Shown here: one piece after another, positions 29,659 to 37,818 of the stretch
Numbering within the stretch: position 1 is the stretch's first letter
How the letters are laid out: each line of letters starts with the position of its first letter
Position numbers and translations under genes: made by a program
Source of the DNA: Streptacidiphilus fuscans
GTDB taxonomy: Bacteria > Actinomycetota > Actinomycetes > Streptomycetales > Streptomycetaceae
Assembly (NCBI RefSeq): GCF_015690355.1
Contig: NZ_JADPRT010000024.1
Span: 1 to 64,000 of the forward strand
DNA length: 64,000 nt
Direction: 5' to 3'
The notes under the pieces: generated by a model
Told to the model about the DNA's origin: nothing
Databases searched by the model: none
The model's input: only the letters and a program-made list of their open reading frames with translations

Positions 29659-30024
29659 GGGCGAAGTCCTTCGCGTGGGGGCGGATGGGACTGGGGCGTG
29701 CCGTGATTGAACTCTTGAAGTCATGACACCGTCAAGAGTGTTTACTCGTTCCGCTGCGCAGGGGCGATAACCTGCGCCGTCAGCTTGGGATGGCGAAGTC
29801 GAGAGAGTGGTTCCGATTGTGTAGATCTCAGCGGACGGTCTCTTGAGGTCATTTGTTGAATGCTCAGGTCAGACATGACGGACCTGCATATTCTGAACCT
29901 GGCGTGATCATCTGTCGGCGACGCTCGCCCGCCGGCTCTCTTGACGCCCTGACGCCGCTCTAGTTGACTCCGACCGCTCGGCCGCGCTGCCCCCACATCC
30001 CGGCCACACCCCCACGGAGTCGTC
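29659..30024. other. Divergent regulatory region between GH30 and GH18 genes
   Basis: No gene is seen in these 366 bases, which are less GC-rich than the surroundings. CTCTTGA occurs at 29712, 29840 and 29938, and its complement at 29732. Two related copies extend to CTCTTGAAGTCAT and CTCTTGAGGTCAT. The spread of copies toward both genes suggests a shared regulator of secreted carbohydrate-active enzymes. Confidence 0.55.
29711..29739. promoter_or_regulatory. Inverted repeat upstream of GH30 gene (candidate operator)
   Basis: ACTCTTGA (29711-29718) and TCAAGAGT (29732-29739) form a perfect 8-bp inverted repeat with 13-base spacing, 53-81 bases upstream of the GH30 start. Confidence 0.6.
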
Positions 30025-31437
30025 ATGCGCCTTCGCCATGCCTGCACACCGGCCGCCGCGTTACTGACCGCCGCCTCGGCCCTGCTGTTCGCCGCTCCGG
30101 CGGCCCACGCGGCAGCCAATCCGGGCCCCGGATTCCCGGCCCAGTACGCCGCGCCCTACGTCGAGACCTGGAACTCGCCCGGCGCGATCGCGTCGGCGGA
30201 GTCCGCGACCGGCCTGAAGTACTACACCCTCGCGTTCGTCATCAGCGACGGCACCTGCAACGCCACCTTCAACGGGTCCACCGCGATCGACGACGCCGGC
30301 TGGACCGGCGCGATCAACACCCTGCGCGCCTCGGGCGGGGACGTGATCGTCTCCTTCGGTGGCGCGTCGGGCACCGAACTCGCCCAGGCCTGCGGCACGG
30401 TGGCGGACCTGCAGGCGCAGTACCAGCGGGTCGTCGACACGCTCAACCTCACCCGGATCGACCTGGACGTCGAGGGCTCGGCCCTGGACGACACCGCCGC
30501 CAACGACCGCCGCAACCAGGCGTTGGCCAACCTCCAGAGCTACTACGCCTCCCAGGGGCGCACGCTCTCGGTCGACTACACCCTGCCCGTCGACCCGACC
30601 GGCCTGGAGTCCAACTCGCTCAGCCTGCTCAACAACGCGGCGAGCCATGGGCTGAACGTCAACCTGGTCAACATCATGACCATGGACTACGGGCCGAACG
30701 AGGAGATGGGACAGGCCGCCGTCAGCGCCGCACAGGGCCTGTACGGCCAGCTCGGGCAGATCTGGCCCGGCAAGACGTCGGCACAACTGTGGGCCATGGA
30801 GGGCAACACGCCGATGATCGGCGTCAACGACTCCACCAACGAGGTGTTCTCCACCGGCGACGCGTCCACGCTCGAGAGCTTCGCGCAGAGCAACGGGATC
30901 CAGGAGCTCTCCTACTGGTCCCTCGGCCGGGACCAGGCGTGCGCCAGCGACGGCACCCTCTCCGACACCTGCAGCGGCACCAGCCAGAACCCCTACCAGT
31001 TCGCCTCCACCTTCAACGCCCTCACCGGCAGCAGCTCCGGCGGCGGTGGCGGACCGACCGGACAGATCACCGGCTACAGCGGGCTGTGCCTGGACGACCG
31101 GTCGGCGTCGACGGCGAACTTCAACCCGGTGCAGGTCTACACGTGCAACGGGAGCGCCGCGCAGCAGTGGACGGTGGGCTCGGGCAGCACCCTTCAGGTG
31201 TTGGGCAAGTGCCTGGACGTCAACAGCGGTGGTACCGCCAACGGCACGACTGTCGACCTCTACGACTGCAACGGCACCGGCGCCCAGGTCTGGGTCCCGC
31301 AGTCGAACGGCTCGTTGCTGAACCCGCAGTCCGGCAGGTGCCTGGACGACACCAACTGGTCCACCACCCCCGGCGCCCAGGCCCAGATCTGGGACTGCTC
31401 CGGCAACGCCAACCAGCAGTGGACGCTGCCGAGTTGA
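30025..31437 (+). CDS. Secreted GH18 chitinase-like protein with CBM13
   Basis: The 470-residue protein has a signal peptide ending near A-H-A-A (about 30), a GH18 domain (about 38-330) and a C-terminal ricin-type trefoil (about 343-470). The catalytic motif reads R-I-D-L-D-V-E-G with E150 as acid and D148 beside it; the first aspartate of the canonical D-x-x-D-x-D-x-E is threonine. Other GH18 features are V-S-F-G-G-A and M-T-M-D-Y-G. A Gly/Ser linker joins the domains. ATG follows ACGGAG. Chitin-type polymers are the likely substrates. The trefoil is very similar to that of the divergent GH30 enzyme. Confidence 0.92.
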   Translation: MRLRHACTPAAALLTAASALLFAAPAAHAAANPGPGFPAQYAAPYVETWNSPGAIASAESATGLKYYTLAFVISDGTCNATFNGSTAIDDAGWTGAINTLRASGGDVIVSFGGASGTELAQACGTVADLQAQYQRVVDTLNLTRIDLDVEGSALDDTAANDRRNQALANLQSYYASQGRTLSVDYTLPVDPTGLESNSLSLLNNAASHGLNVNLVNIMTMDYGPNEEMGQAAVSAAQGLYGQLGQIWPGKTSAQLWAMEGNTPMIGVNDSTNEVFSTGDASTLESFAQSNGIQELSYWSLGRDQACASDGTLSDTCSGTSQNPYQFASTFNALTGSSSGGGGGPTGQITGYSGLCLDDRSASTANFNPVQVYTCNGSAAQQWTVGSGSTLQVLGKCLDVNSGGTANGTTVDLYDCNGTGAQVWVPQSNGSLLNPQSGRCLDDTNWSTTPGAQAQIWDCSGNANQQWTLPS

Positions 31438-31473
31438 CGCTGCCGCCGCCGAGGTGACGAGCCGCGCACCGAC

Positions 31474-32697
31474 CTACTGCTCGCGCAGACCCCACGGCGA
31501 GCCGTAGACGTTCAGCAGCTCCAGGAAGGGCTTGGGCGGGAAGGCCTCCGGGCCGAGCACGCCCCGGCCCTTCCACGCACCGGTGGCCATCAACTCCAGC
31601 GCGACGACCGGGTTGATCGCCGTCTGCCAGACCACGGCCTGGGAGCCGTACTCGCGCATCGACCACTGGTTGTCGACCACGTGGTACAGGTAGACCTCGC
31701 GCGGCTTCCCGCCCTTGACGCCCTTGACCCAGGTGCCCGCGCAGGTCTTGCCGTGCATCCGCTCGCCCAGCGTCGCCGGGTCCGGCAGCGCGGCGGCGAC
31801 CACGTCGCGCGGCGAGACCTGGACCGGGCCCAGCGCGGACGGCACGGTCAGCGGCTCGGTGCTGTCCAGGCCGAGCGCGTGCAGGGTCTTGAGCTTGCCG
31901 ATGAAGTCGTCGCCCAGGCCGTACTTGAAGGTGACCCGCTTGGCGTCGACCCAGCGCGGGACCAGCAGCACCTCCTCGTGCTCGACGTTGACGCACTCGA
32001 CCGGGCCGATGCCCTCGGGGAAGTCGAAGACCTCCGGCTCGCTGAAGGGCGCCGTGGTGAACCAGCCGCGGTCCGCCTCGTAGACGACGGGCGGGTTGAG
32101 GCACTCCTCGATCGTGGTCCAGATGCTGAACGACGGCGCGAAGTCGTAGCCCTCGACGGTCAGGTTGGCCCCGTCGCGGATGCCGACCTCCTCGATCTCG
32201 TCGAAGAGCTCGTCCGCCGCGTAGCGGGCGAAGACGTCCGACAGACCCGGCTCGACGCCGATGCCGACGAGAGCCAGCAGACCCGCCTTCTCGTACGCCT
32301 CGGCGCGGGCGAACTGGTCGTCGCCCAGCTTGACCCCGCACAGCTCGTGCGGACGCTCCGGGTGCGGGTGGGACAGCGACATCGCCATGTCCAGGTAGTG
32401 CACGCCGGACGCCAGCGCCGCCTCGAAGAGCGGCAGCACGAAGCGCGGGTCGGTGGCGTTGAGCAGCACGTCGCAGCGCTCGGCGCGCAGCAGCGCCTCG
32501 ACCGAGGGCCGGTCGGTGGCGTCCAGCCGGGCCGCGCTGAAGCGGTCCGCCTGGTCCGTGCCGAGCGCGGCCACGGCCGCCTGGGCGCGGCCGAGGTCGT
32601 AGTCGGCGACCACCATGTGGGACAGGAAGGGGCGACGCGCGGCGATCTTGGTGATCGCCGAGCCGACTCCGCCGGCGCCGACCAGCAGGACACGCAT
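31474..32697 (-). CDS. Saccharopine dehydrogenase-like family oxidoreductase
   Basis: The 407-residue protein starts M-R-V-L-L-V-G-A-G-G-V-G-S-A-I with a Rossmann nucleotide-binding loop (G8-x-G-G-x-G), followed by V-A-D-Y-D-L-G-R where D binds the adenosine ribose. D-V-L-L-N-A-T-D-P, G-V-H-Y-L-D-M-A and G-I-G-V-E-P-G-L-S-D are typical of saccharopine and carboxynorspermidine-type dehydrogenases. It may reduce imines formed with lysine or polyamine carbonyls; the substrate is not known. AGGAGT lies 4 bases before the ATG. It is divergent from a TetR gene, its probable regulator. Confidence 0.88.
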   Translation of the reverse strand: MRVLLVGAGGVGSAITKIAARRPFLSHMVVADYDLGRAQAAVAALGTDQADRFSAARLDATDRPSVEALLRAERCDVLLNATDPRFVLPLFEAALASGVHYLDMAMSLSHPHPERPHELCGVKLGDDQFARAEAYEKAGLLALVGIGVEPGLSDVFARYAADELFDEIEEVGIRDGANLTVEGYDFAPSFSIWTTIEECLNPPVVYEADRGWFTTAPFSEPEVFDFPEGIGPVECVNVEHEEVLLVPRWVDAKRVTFKYGLGDDFIGKLKTLHALGLDSTEPLTVPSALGPVQVSPRDVVAAALPDPATLGERMHGKTCAGTWVKGVKGGKPREVYLYHVVDNQWSMREYGSQAVVWQTAINPVVALELMATGAWKGRGVLGPEAFPPKPFLELLNVYGSPWGLREQ

Positions 32698-32825
32698 GGG
32701 GACTCCTACGTACAGGTTCAGGGTGGTTTGCAGTGATTGATCACGGTTGAGCGGCCGTGTCTCGATCCAACGCCGGTCGCCGTTGAACGTCAACCGTGTT
32801 GGCATAAGGGCGTAGGGTGGCCCGC

Positions 32826-33629
32826 ATGGCGAAACCAGTGGTCCCTGACGAGGCACGACGGCGCCGCCGACCGACCAAGCAGGGCACCGTCCTCACCCAC
32901 GAGCTGATCGTGGAAACCGCGCTGCGGATGCTGCGCGAGCACGGCGCGCAGGGGCTGACCGCGCGCCGGCTCGGCCTGGCCCTCGGCGCCGACGCCAGCA
33001 CGGTCTACCGGTACTTCCGCGGCATGGACGAGCTCACCCGGGCCATCGCCGACGAGCTGATGCACCGGGCGATGACCGGCTGGGACCCGACCGGCGACTG
33101 GCGCACCGACCTGCGCGCCCTCGGCCTCCGCGTCCACGCCGCCTACCTGGCCCACCCGCAGGCCGCGGTGCTGGCCGCCAGCCGGGTCAGCGGGCGCGAA
33201 CACGAGATCGCGGCCGACGAGGCCGTCCTCGGCCTGCTGCGCGGCGCGGGGTTCGCCGATCCGGCGGCGGTGCGGATCTACCACGTGTTCATCGACCAGA
33301 GCCTGGCCTTCGCCGCGCTCGACGCCGCGTCCCTGGCCCTGCCAGAGGCGGCGCGCCGCGCCGACGAGGCGGTCTGGCAGGCCACCTACGCCCGCCTGCC
33401 CGAGCAGACCCACCCGCACATCGCCGCGACGGCGGGCCTGCTGGCGCGGCGGATGAACGCCAGCGCCTACCCGGCGGCGCTGGACCTGCTGCTGGCCGCG
33501 GCCGCCACCGAACTGGAGTCGGGGACCGTCAACGACGACGCGGGCGCGGCACGAGCGCCGGCACCTGACGACGGTACTCCGCGTACCGGTCCCCGAACTG
33601 ACCGGCCATCAGCCCGTCCTCGACCGTGA
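32826..33629 (+). CDS. TetR family transcriptional regulator
   Basis: The 267-residue protein has a TetR N-terminal helix-turn-helix (about 25-70; I-V-E-T-A-L-R-M-L-R-E-H-G, T-A-R-R-L-G, S-T-V-Y-R-Y-F-R) and a helical ligand-binding domain to about 225. The last 35 residues are low complexity and overlap, on the opposite strand, the end of the next gene. ATG at 32826 is chosen; GTG at 32817 is an alternative. The 128-bp divergent gap to the saccharopine-dehydrogenase-like gene likely holds the shared operator. Confidence 0.85.
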   Translation: MAKPVVPDEARRRRRPTKQGTVLTHELIVETALRMLREHGAQGLTARRLGLALGADASTVYRYFRGMDELTRAIADELMHRAMTGWDPTGDWRTDLRALGLRVHAAYLAHPQAAVLAASRVSGREHEIAADEAVLGLLRGAGFADPAAVRIYHVFIDQSLAFAALDAASLALPEAARRADEAVWQATYARLPEQTHPHIAATAGLLARRMNASAYPAALDLLLAAAATELESGTVNDDAGAARAPAPDDGTPRTGPRTDRPSARPRP

Positions 33630-34146
33630 CCCGGTGCAGCAGCCACGGCACCGCGACCACCAGCGCCACCACCCAGGCGCCGAACCCGCCCGCGAGCGTC
33701 GCCCCGAGGACCAGTCCCAGCAGGCCCGTGTAGATCGGATGCCGGACCAGCCCGTAGGGCCCGCCCGTGCGCAGCTCGTGCCGCTCCTGGAGCAGCGGCA
33801 CGCTGGCCCACATGGTGCCGAGCACCCAACGGGCCCAGAGCAGCAGCGCCGTCGAGGCGACGGCGAGCACCATCCCGACGATCGCCAACGCCGGTGTCCA
33901 GTACTGGAGATGGCGCCATGTCCCGCCGTGGTCGCCCCGGGTGGCCAGCTGGACCACGGCGACGCCGGCGATCAGCCCGACCCGTGCCGGGAGCGTCCCG
34001 CGCGCGTTGCGCATCCAGCCGCGGAAGCCGCCGTTGCTCCGGGTGCCGAAGTAGACCGCGCCGATGATCCACGCGGCGAGGAACACGTAGACGCAGACCC
34101 AGACGACGTCCTGGGAGACCGTGTGCAAGCTGCTTGTTCCGTCCAT
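33529..34146 (-). CDS. Isoprenylcysteine carboxyl methyltransferase (ICMT/PEMT) family membrane protein
   Basis: The 205-residue protein has about five hydrophobic segments. The C-terminal ICMT core reads G-P-Y-G-L-V-R-H-P-I-Y-T-G (about 138-150), followed by E-x-x-L-x-x-x-F-G-D-R-Y-A-E-Y-R-R-Q-V-P at about 180-200. These are SAM-binding and catalytic parts of the family. In bacteria the methylated substrate is usually unknown and often a lipid. Its 3' end overlaps the end of the TetR gene by 101 bases in convergent orientation. Confidence 0.85.
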   Translation of the reverse strand: MDGTSSLHTVSQDVVWVCVYVFLAAWIIGAVYFGTRSNGGFRGWMRNARGTLPARVGLIAGVAVVQLATRGDHGGTWRHLQYWTPALAIVGMVLAVASTALLLWARWVLGTMWASVPLLQERHELRTGGPYGLVRHPIYTGLLGLVLGATLAGGFGAWVVALVVAVPWLLHRVTVEDGLMAGQFGDRYAEYRRQVPALVPRPRRR

Positions 34147-34365
34147 GCGCACAGCGTCCGCTGCGGTACCGACGGGCGGCCACCACCCGTGGGTGGAGGG
34201 CCGGGTGGAGTGCCGCAGCGGTGCGGGTGGAGGGCACGGGGAGCGGCGAGCGGCACAGGGCCGTCGGACGGGGCCGCCGAACGGCGCAGCCCGAGGTGCG
34301 GGGGGACCGGCGCGGAGTGATCATGGGCGCACGGAGGGCGACCGCAGTCGGAAGGGGAAGCCAGC

Positions 34366-34806
34366 ATGGCCACGCAGGAAGCGACCGCGCCGAAGGCCCC
34401 ACGCCTCCCGATACGCCTCCCACTGCGTCTCCCCGGGCGCGGCCCCGCGCTGCTGCCCGCCGACGGCGCGGACGCGGAGCGGCGGATCGCCGTGGGTGTG
34501 CTGGTCGGCGTGCTGCTCCTCGCGGCGATCGCGACGGCGGTCGCCGGGCTGCACGTCTCCCGCGCGCACGGGGTCGGCCTGCTGCCGCACGTCCTGGTCG
34601 GGGCCGTCGGGCTGCTGCTGCCGCTCTTCGCGGTCCATCTGGCGGGCGGCTCGGAGCTGCTCCCGGCCGTGTCCGCCCTGCCGGAACGCCTGCGCGACCG
34701 GCTCGCCGTCGCCGCCGGGCTGATGGCCGTCGGCATCGCGCTGGTGGACGTCGGGATGCTGCTCCTGTTCGCGCTGGACCGGTTCAACTCGGCGGCAGGA
34801 GCCTGA
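34366..34806 (+). CDS. Small membrane protein, function unknown
   Basis: The 146-residue protein has a basic N-terminus of about 38 residues and three predicted membrane helices (about 42-60, 72-92, 118-138). No family was recognised. GAAGGGGAAG precedes the ATG at good distance. It lies 23 bases upstream of a small zinc-motif protein on the same strand, so both may be one transcript. Confidence 0.7.
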   Translation: MATQEATAPKAPRLPIRLPLRLPGRGPALLPADGADAERRIAVGVLVGVLLLAAIATAVAGLHVSRAHGVGLLPHVLVGAVGLLLPLFAVHLAGGSELLPAVSALPERLRDRLAVAAGLMAVGIALVDVGMLLLFALDRFNSAAGA

Positions 34807-34829
34807 GCAGGGAGCGCGAGGAGGTCGAG

Positions 34830-35126
34830 ATGAGTGGCATGAACGGCCCGCCGGGAGTCGACGTCATGCTCTGCGAGGGGTGCGGCCAGGTGACGCCGTG
34901 GACCCCGTACGGGCGCTGCTCCTGGGAGTGCTACAACCTGCCCCGGGCGACGCCCGAGGAGCAGCAGGCCGCGACGGAGGCGGCCCCGCGCGTACAGGCC
35001 TACTTCCAGGCCCTCCAGGCGGCGGCGGAGGCGCGGGCCATGAAGGACCGGGCCATGAAGGACCGGGCCGCCGGCGACCAGGCCGGGAACGAGTGGGCCC
35101 GCGACGAGTGGCCTGACCAGGCCTAG
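34830..35126 (+). CDS. Small protein with zinc-finger-like cysteines
   Basis: The 98-residue protein has a probable metal site L-C-E-G-C-G-Q then R-C-S-W-E-C-Y, four cysteines in two pairs near residues 15-35. A charged helical tail follows. That tail contains a duplicated five-residue unit A-M-K-D-R encoded by a 15-base direct repeat (about 35038-35067). The ATG has GAGGAGGTCG upstream. No known family was recognised. Confidence 0.65.
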   Translation: MSGMNGPPGVDVMLCEGCGQVTPWTPYGRCSWECYNLPRATPEEQQAATEAAPRVQAYFQALQAAAEARAMKDRAMKDRAAGDQAGNEWARDEWPDQA

Positions 35127-35142
35127 CTCGGCGGGCTCGGGC

Positions 35143-35349
35143 CTAGTTCGGCGACCAGCGGACCTCGAGGACGCTGTGCGCGGGGAAGGACCGCATCTCG
35201 CCCGCGTTCTCGGTCGACTCGACGTGGACCCACGGCCCGTCGAACCGGATCTGGCCCGTGACGTACTCGCGTTCCTCGGCGACGCCACGGCTCTTCAGGG
35301 CGGCTTCCGCCCGGACCGTCACACGTCCACGACCGGTGAGGTTGTTCAT
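35143..35349 (-). CDS. Small hypothetical protein
   Basis: A 68-residue soluble basic protein (M-N-N-L-T-G-R-G-R-V, then V-T-G-Q-I-R-F-D-G-P-W-V-H-V-E). The pattern of alternating hydrophobic residues suggests a small beta-barrel. It is convergent with the zinc-motif gene, 16 bases away. No family or function was recognised. Confidence 0.6.
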   Translation of the reverse strand: MNNLTGRGRVTVRAEAALKSRGVAEEREYVTGQIRFDGPWVHVESTENAGEMRSFPAHSVLEVRWSPN

Positions 35350-35466
35350 GGATCCAGGCTGCGGTGTGGCCCGGCCGCCCGCTACCGGAGCGCGCCCGGC
35401 CGATGCCGTCCGCGCGCGCTCCCGGTGCGTGTCAGGTCGTGACAGGTCGTTCCAGGTGGGGTCGGC

Positions 35467-36201
35467 TCACGCGGTGGGCGCTGTCTGCGCCGGGGTCGAC
35501 AGCTTGGCCACCGCCGCCGACAGCGCCGCGACCTGCTTGGTCAGCTCCGACACCTGGCCCGCCAGGCCCGTCAACTGACTGGTCAGCTCGTCGTAGTGGT
35601 GGTCCCCGAAGGTGAAGAACGCGTTGACGGGCGTGTTCGCCGGGTGACCCTGGGCGTCCTTGCGGAACTGGTTCGGGATGGTGGTCGCCAGCAGGGTCCT
35701 GGCGACCAGCTGCGCGTCGGCTTCGGTGAGGGGCACGTCGGGCTCCTGAGGGTCGATACCGGGCCAGTAGTCGGCCACGGATGAGATGTCGTATCCGCCG
35801 AGGTCGTTGTACTGCTTGGCCACCGCCCCGGCCGGGATCGCCGGGTCGCCGTCGTACTGGGCGATCCAGTAGTGCGGCTCGGCCACGCCCTGGGCCTGGA
35901 ACGCGGAGCGCACCGAGGGCCAGGTGGACGAGTTGCAGTACACGGACGGATCCACGCCCGCCGCCCGGCGGCGCTGTACCCAGCCGGGCGCCTCCTGCGG
36001 GGCGGCGTCGTACTGCTCCACGTCCAGGACGTGGCCGCCGTCGTTCTGCGAGGAGACCACGATCTCCACGATCACGGCGTGCGGGAAGGCGGCCCGCAGC
36101 TGGGGCACGTTGGCGTAGCTGCCGTCCAGGTAGCCCGCATACAGCGGTGCCCCGGCCGGAAGTGACGCCACGTCGACACTGTCGTACATCGTCCTGGTCA
36201 C
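35467..36201 (-). CDS. GH25-like TIM-barrel protein resembling phage tail or lysin proteins
   Basis: The 244-residue protein has a cytosol-type start without signal peptide (M-T-R-T-M-Y-D-S-V). It contains V-L-D-V-E-Q-Y-D and Y-W-I-A-Q-Y-D-G-D, which resemble the D-x-E and W-Q-Y segments of GH25 or DUF1906-type folds. I recall similar proteins in Streptomyces genomes and actinophages. The C-terminal 40 residues form a predicted coiled coil (heptads L-T-x-Q-L-x-x-L). No other phage gene is near, so a domesticated phage enzyme is possible. GTG 36201 is used; ATG 36189 is an alternative. Confidence 0.65.
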   Translation of the reverse strand: MTRTMYDSVDVASLPAGAPLYAGYLDGSYANVPQLRAAFPHAVIVEIVVSSQNDGGHVLDVEQYDAAPQEAPGWVQRRRAAGVDPSVYCNSSTWPSVRSAFQAQGVAEPHYWIAQYDGDPAIPAGAVAKQYNDLGGYDISSVADYWPGIDPQEPDVPLTEADAQLVARTLLATTIPNQFRKDAQGHPANTPVNAFFTFGDHHYDELTSQLTGLAGQVSELTKQVAALSAAVAKLSTPAQTAPTA

Positions 36202-36256
36202 CGGAACAGTTTCCCGGCGAACCGTCAGCTCACAAAACCGGGCAGGTCAGGGCAGG

Positions 36257-37669
36257 TCAGCCCATCTCCTCCAGCGACTTGCCCTTGGTCTCCCGGATGA
36301 AGAAGTAGACGAACGGGATCGACAGCACCGCGAAGCAGGCGTAGATGACGTACGTCGCCGAGAGGTTCCAGTCCGCCATGGTCGGGAAGCTCACGGTGAT
36401 GGCCCAGTTGGCGATCCACTGGGCCGAGGCGGCGACCGAGAGCGCCAGCGCGCGGATCTTGTTGGGGAACATCTCGCCGAGCAGGACCCAGACCACCACA
36501 CCCCAGGAGAAGGCGAAGCAGAGCACGTAGAGGTGCGCCGCGACCAGAGCCACCGTGGCCTGGGTGTTGGCGAGATGGGCGTTGGTGCCGGTGCCGACGC
36601 GGTAGGAGAAGGCCCACGCCGCCATGCCCAGGGTGACCGCCATGCCGGCCGAGCCGGCCAGGGCCAGCGGACGCCGCCCGACGCGGTCGACCAGGACGAT
36701 GGCGATGACCGTGCCGACGATGTTGACCAGCGACGTCGAGACGCTGATCAGCAGGGAGTTGCTGGCGTTGATGCCCACCGACTGCCACAGCAGCGACGAG
36801 TAGTAGAAGATCACGTTGATGCCGACGAACTGCTGGAACACCGACGCGCCGATGCCGATCCAGACGATGGCCTGCAACCCGAAGCGTCCGCCCAGCAGGT
36901 CCTTCATCCGGGGTTTGTGCTCGGTCGCCATGACGTGCTGGATCTCGGCGATCCGGGCGTCGACGTCGGTGCCGGGTGCCTCGACTTCGGCCAGGACGCT
37001 GCGGGCGCGGTCGAGGTTGTTGTTGGAGATCAGGTAGCGCGGCGACTCCGGGATGGCCAGCGACAGCAGGCCGTAGATCAGCGCCGGGATGGTCTCCGCG
37101 CCCAGCATCCACTGCCATGCCTGGATGCCCGCCAGATGGTCGTTCGGGTTGCCGCCCGCCGCCTGGTTGAGCGCGTAGTTGACCAGCTGGGAGATGAAGA
37201 TGCCCAGGACGATCGCCGCCTGCTGGAACGAGGCCAGCCGTCCGCGGACCGCCGGGGGCGCGACCTCCGCGATGTAGGCCGGGGCGACCACCGAGGCGAT
37301 GCCGATCGCCATGCCGCCGACCACGCGCCAGGCGCCCAGCGCCACGATGTCGGGCGGGAACATGGTCCCGACGCCGCTGGCCGCGAAGAGCACGGCGGCC
37401 AGTTGCATGACCTTGATCCGGCCGAGGTGGTCCGCCAGCCAGCCCGCGCTGACCGCGCCCACGGCCGAGCCGAGCAGCGCGACGGAGACCACCAGCGAGG
37501 TCTCGCCGCTGCCGACGCGGAAGTGGTGTTGGATGCCGGTGACCGCGCCGTTGATGACGGCGCTGTCGTAGCCGAACAGGAAGCCGCCCATCGCCGCCGC
37601 GGCGGCGATGAAGACGACGTGCCCGAGGTGGCCTTCGGCGGAGGCGGCGGATGATCGCGTGCTGGACAG
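36257..37669 (-). CDS. MFS sugar porter with probable CTG start
   Basis: The 470-residue protein has 12 membrane segments and sugar-porter signatures: G-F-L-F-G-Y-D-S-A-V-I-N-G in helix 1, P-E-S-P-R-Y-L, D-R-V-G-R-R-P-L and R-E-T-K-G-K-S-L. The first ATG in frame (37591) would begin inside helix 1 and has no ribosome binding site. The frame is open upstream for 41 more codons with no ATG, GTG or TTG. CTG at 37669, with GGGAG 5 bases before it, gives an N-terminus M-S-S-T-R-S-S-A-A-S that fits family members. It likely imports a hexose by proton symport. Confidence 0.82.
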   Translation of the reverse strand: MSSTRSSAASAEGHLGHVVFIAAAAAMGGFLFGYDSAVINGAVTGIQHHFRVGSGETSLVVSVALLGSAVGAVSAGWLADHLGRIKVMQLAAVLFAASGVGTMFPPDIVALGAWRVVGGMAIGIASVVAPAYIAEVAPPAVRGRLASFQQAAIVLGIFISQLVNYALNQAAGGNPNDHLAGIQAWQWMLGAETIPALIYGLLSLAIPESPRYLISNNNLDRARSVLAEVEAPGTDVDARIAEIQHVMATEHKPRMKDLLGGRFGLQAIVWIGIGASVFQQFVGINVIFYYSSLLWQSVGINASNSLLISVSTSLVNIVGTVIAIVLVDRVGRRPLALAGSAGMAVTLGMAAWAFSYRVGTGTNAHLANTQATVALVAAHLYVLCFAFSWGVVVWVLLGEMFPNKIRALALSVAASAQWIANWAITVSFPTMADWNLSATYVIYACFAVLSIPFVYFFIRETKGKSLEEMG

Positions 37670-37818
37670 AGTGGCTCCCGGAGCTGCTCGGTTGTGACGG
37701 TCCGTCGGGGCAGCCTAGGAACCGGCGTGCACGGCACCGAGCAGGCGCGGCCGGTACGCGGGCCGTCCGGCGCCGGGATCATCCGGATGGCGCAACGTTT
37801 CTGCGCGCCCCGGCAGCG

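Noticed and set aside
30025-30100. Prophage remnant around the phage-lysin-like and glycosidase genes
   Set aside because: No integrase, structural, or att-like sequences were found; GH30 and GH18 genes have ordinary secreted-enzyme features.
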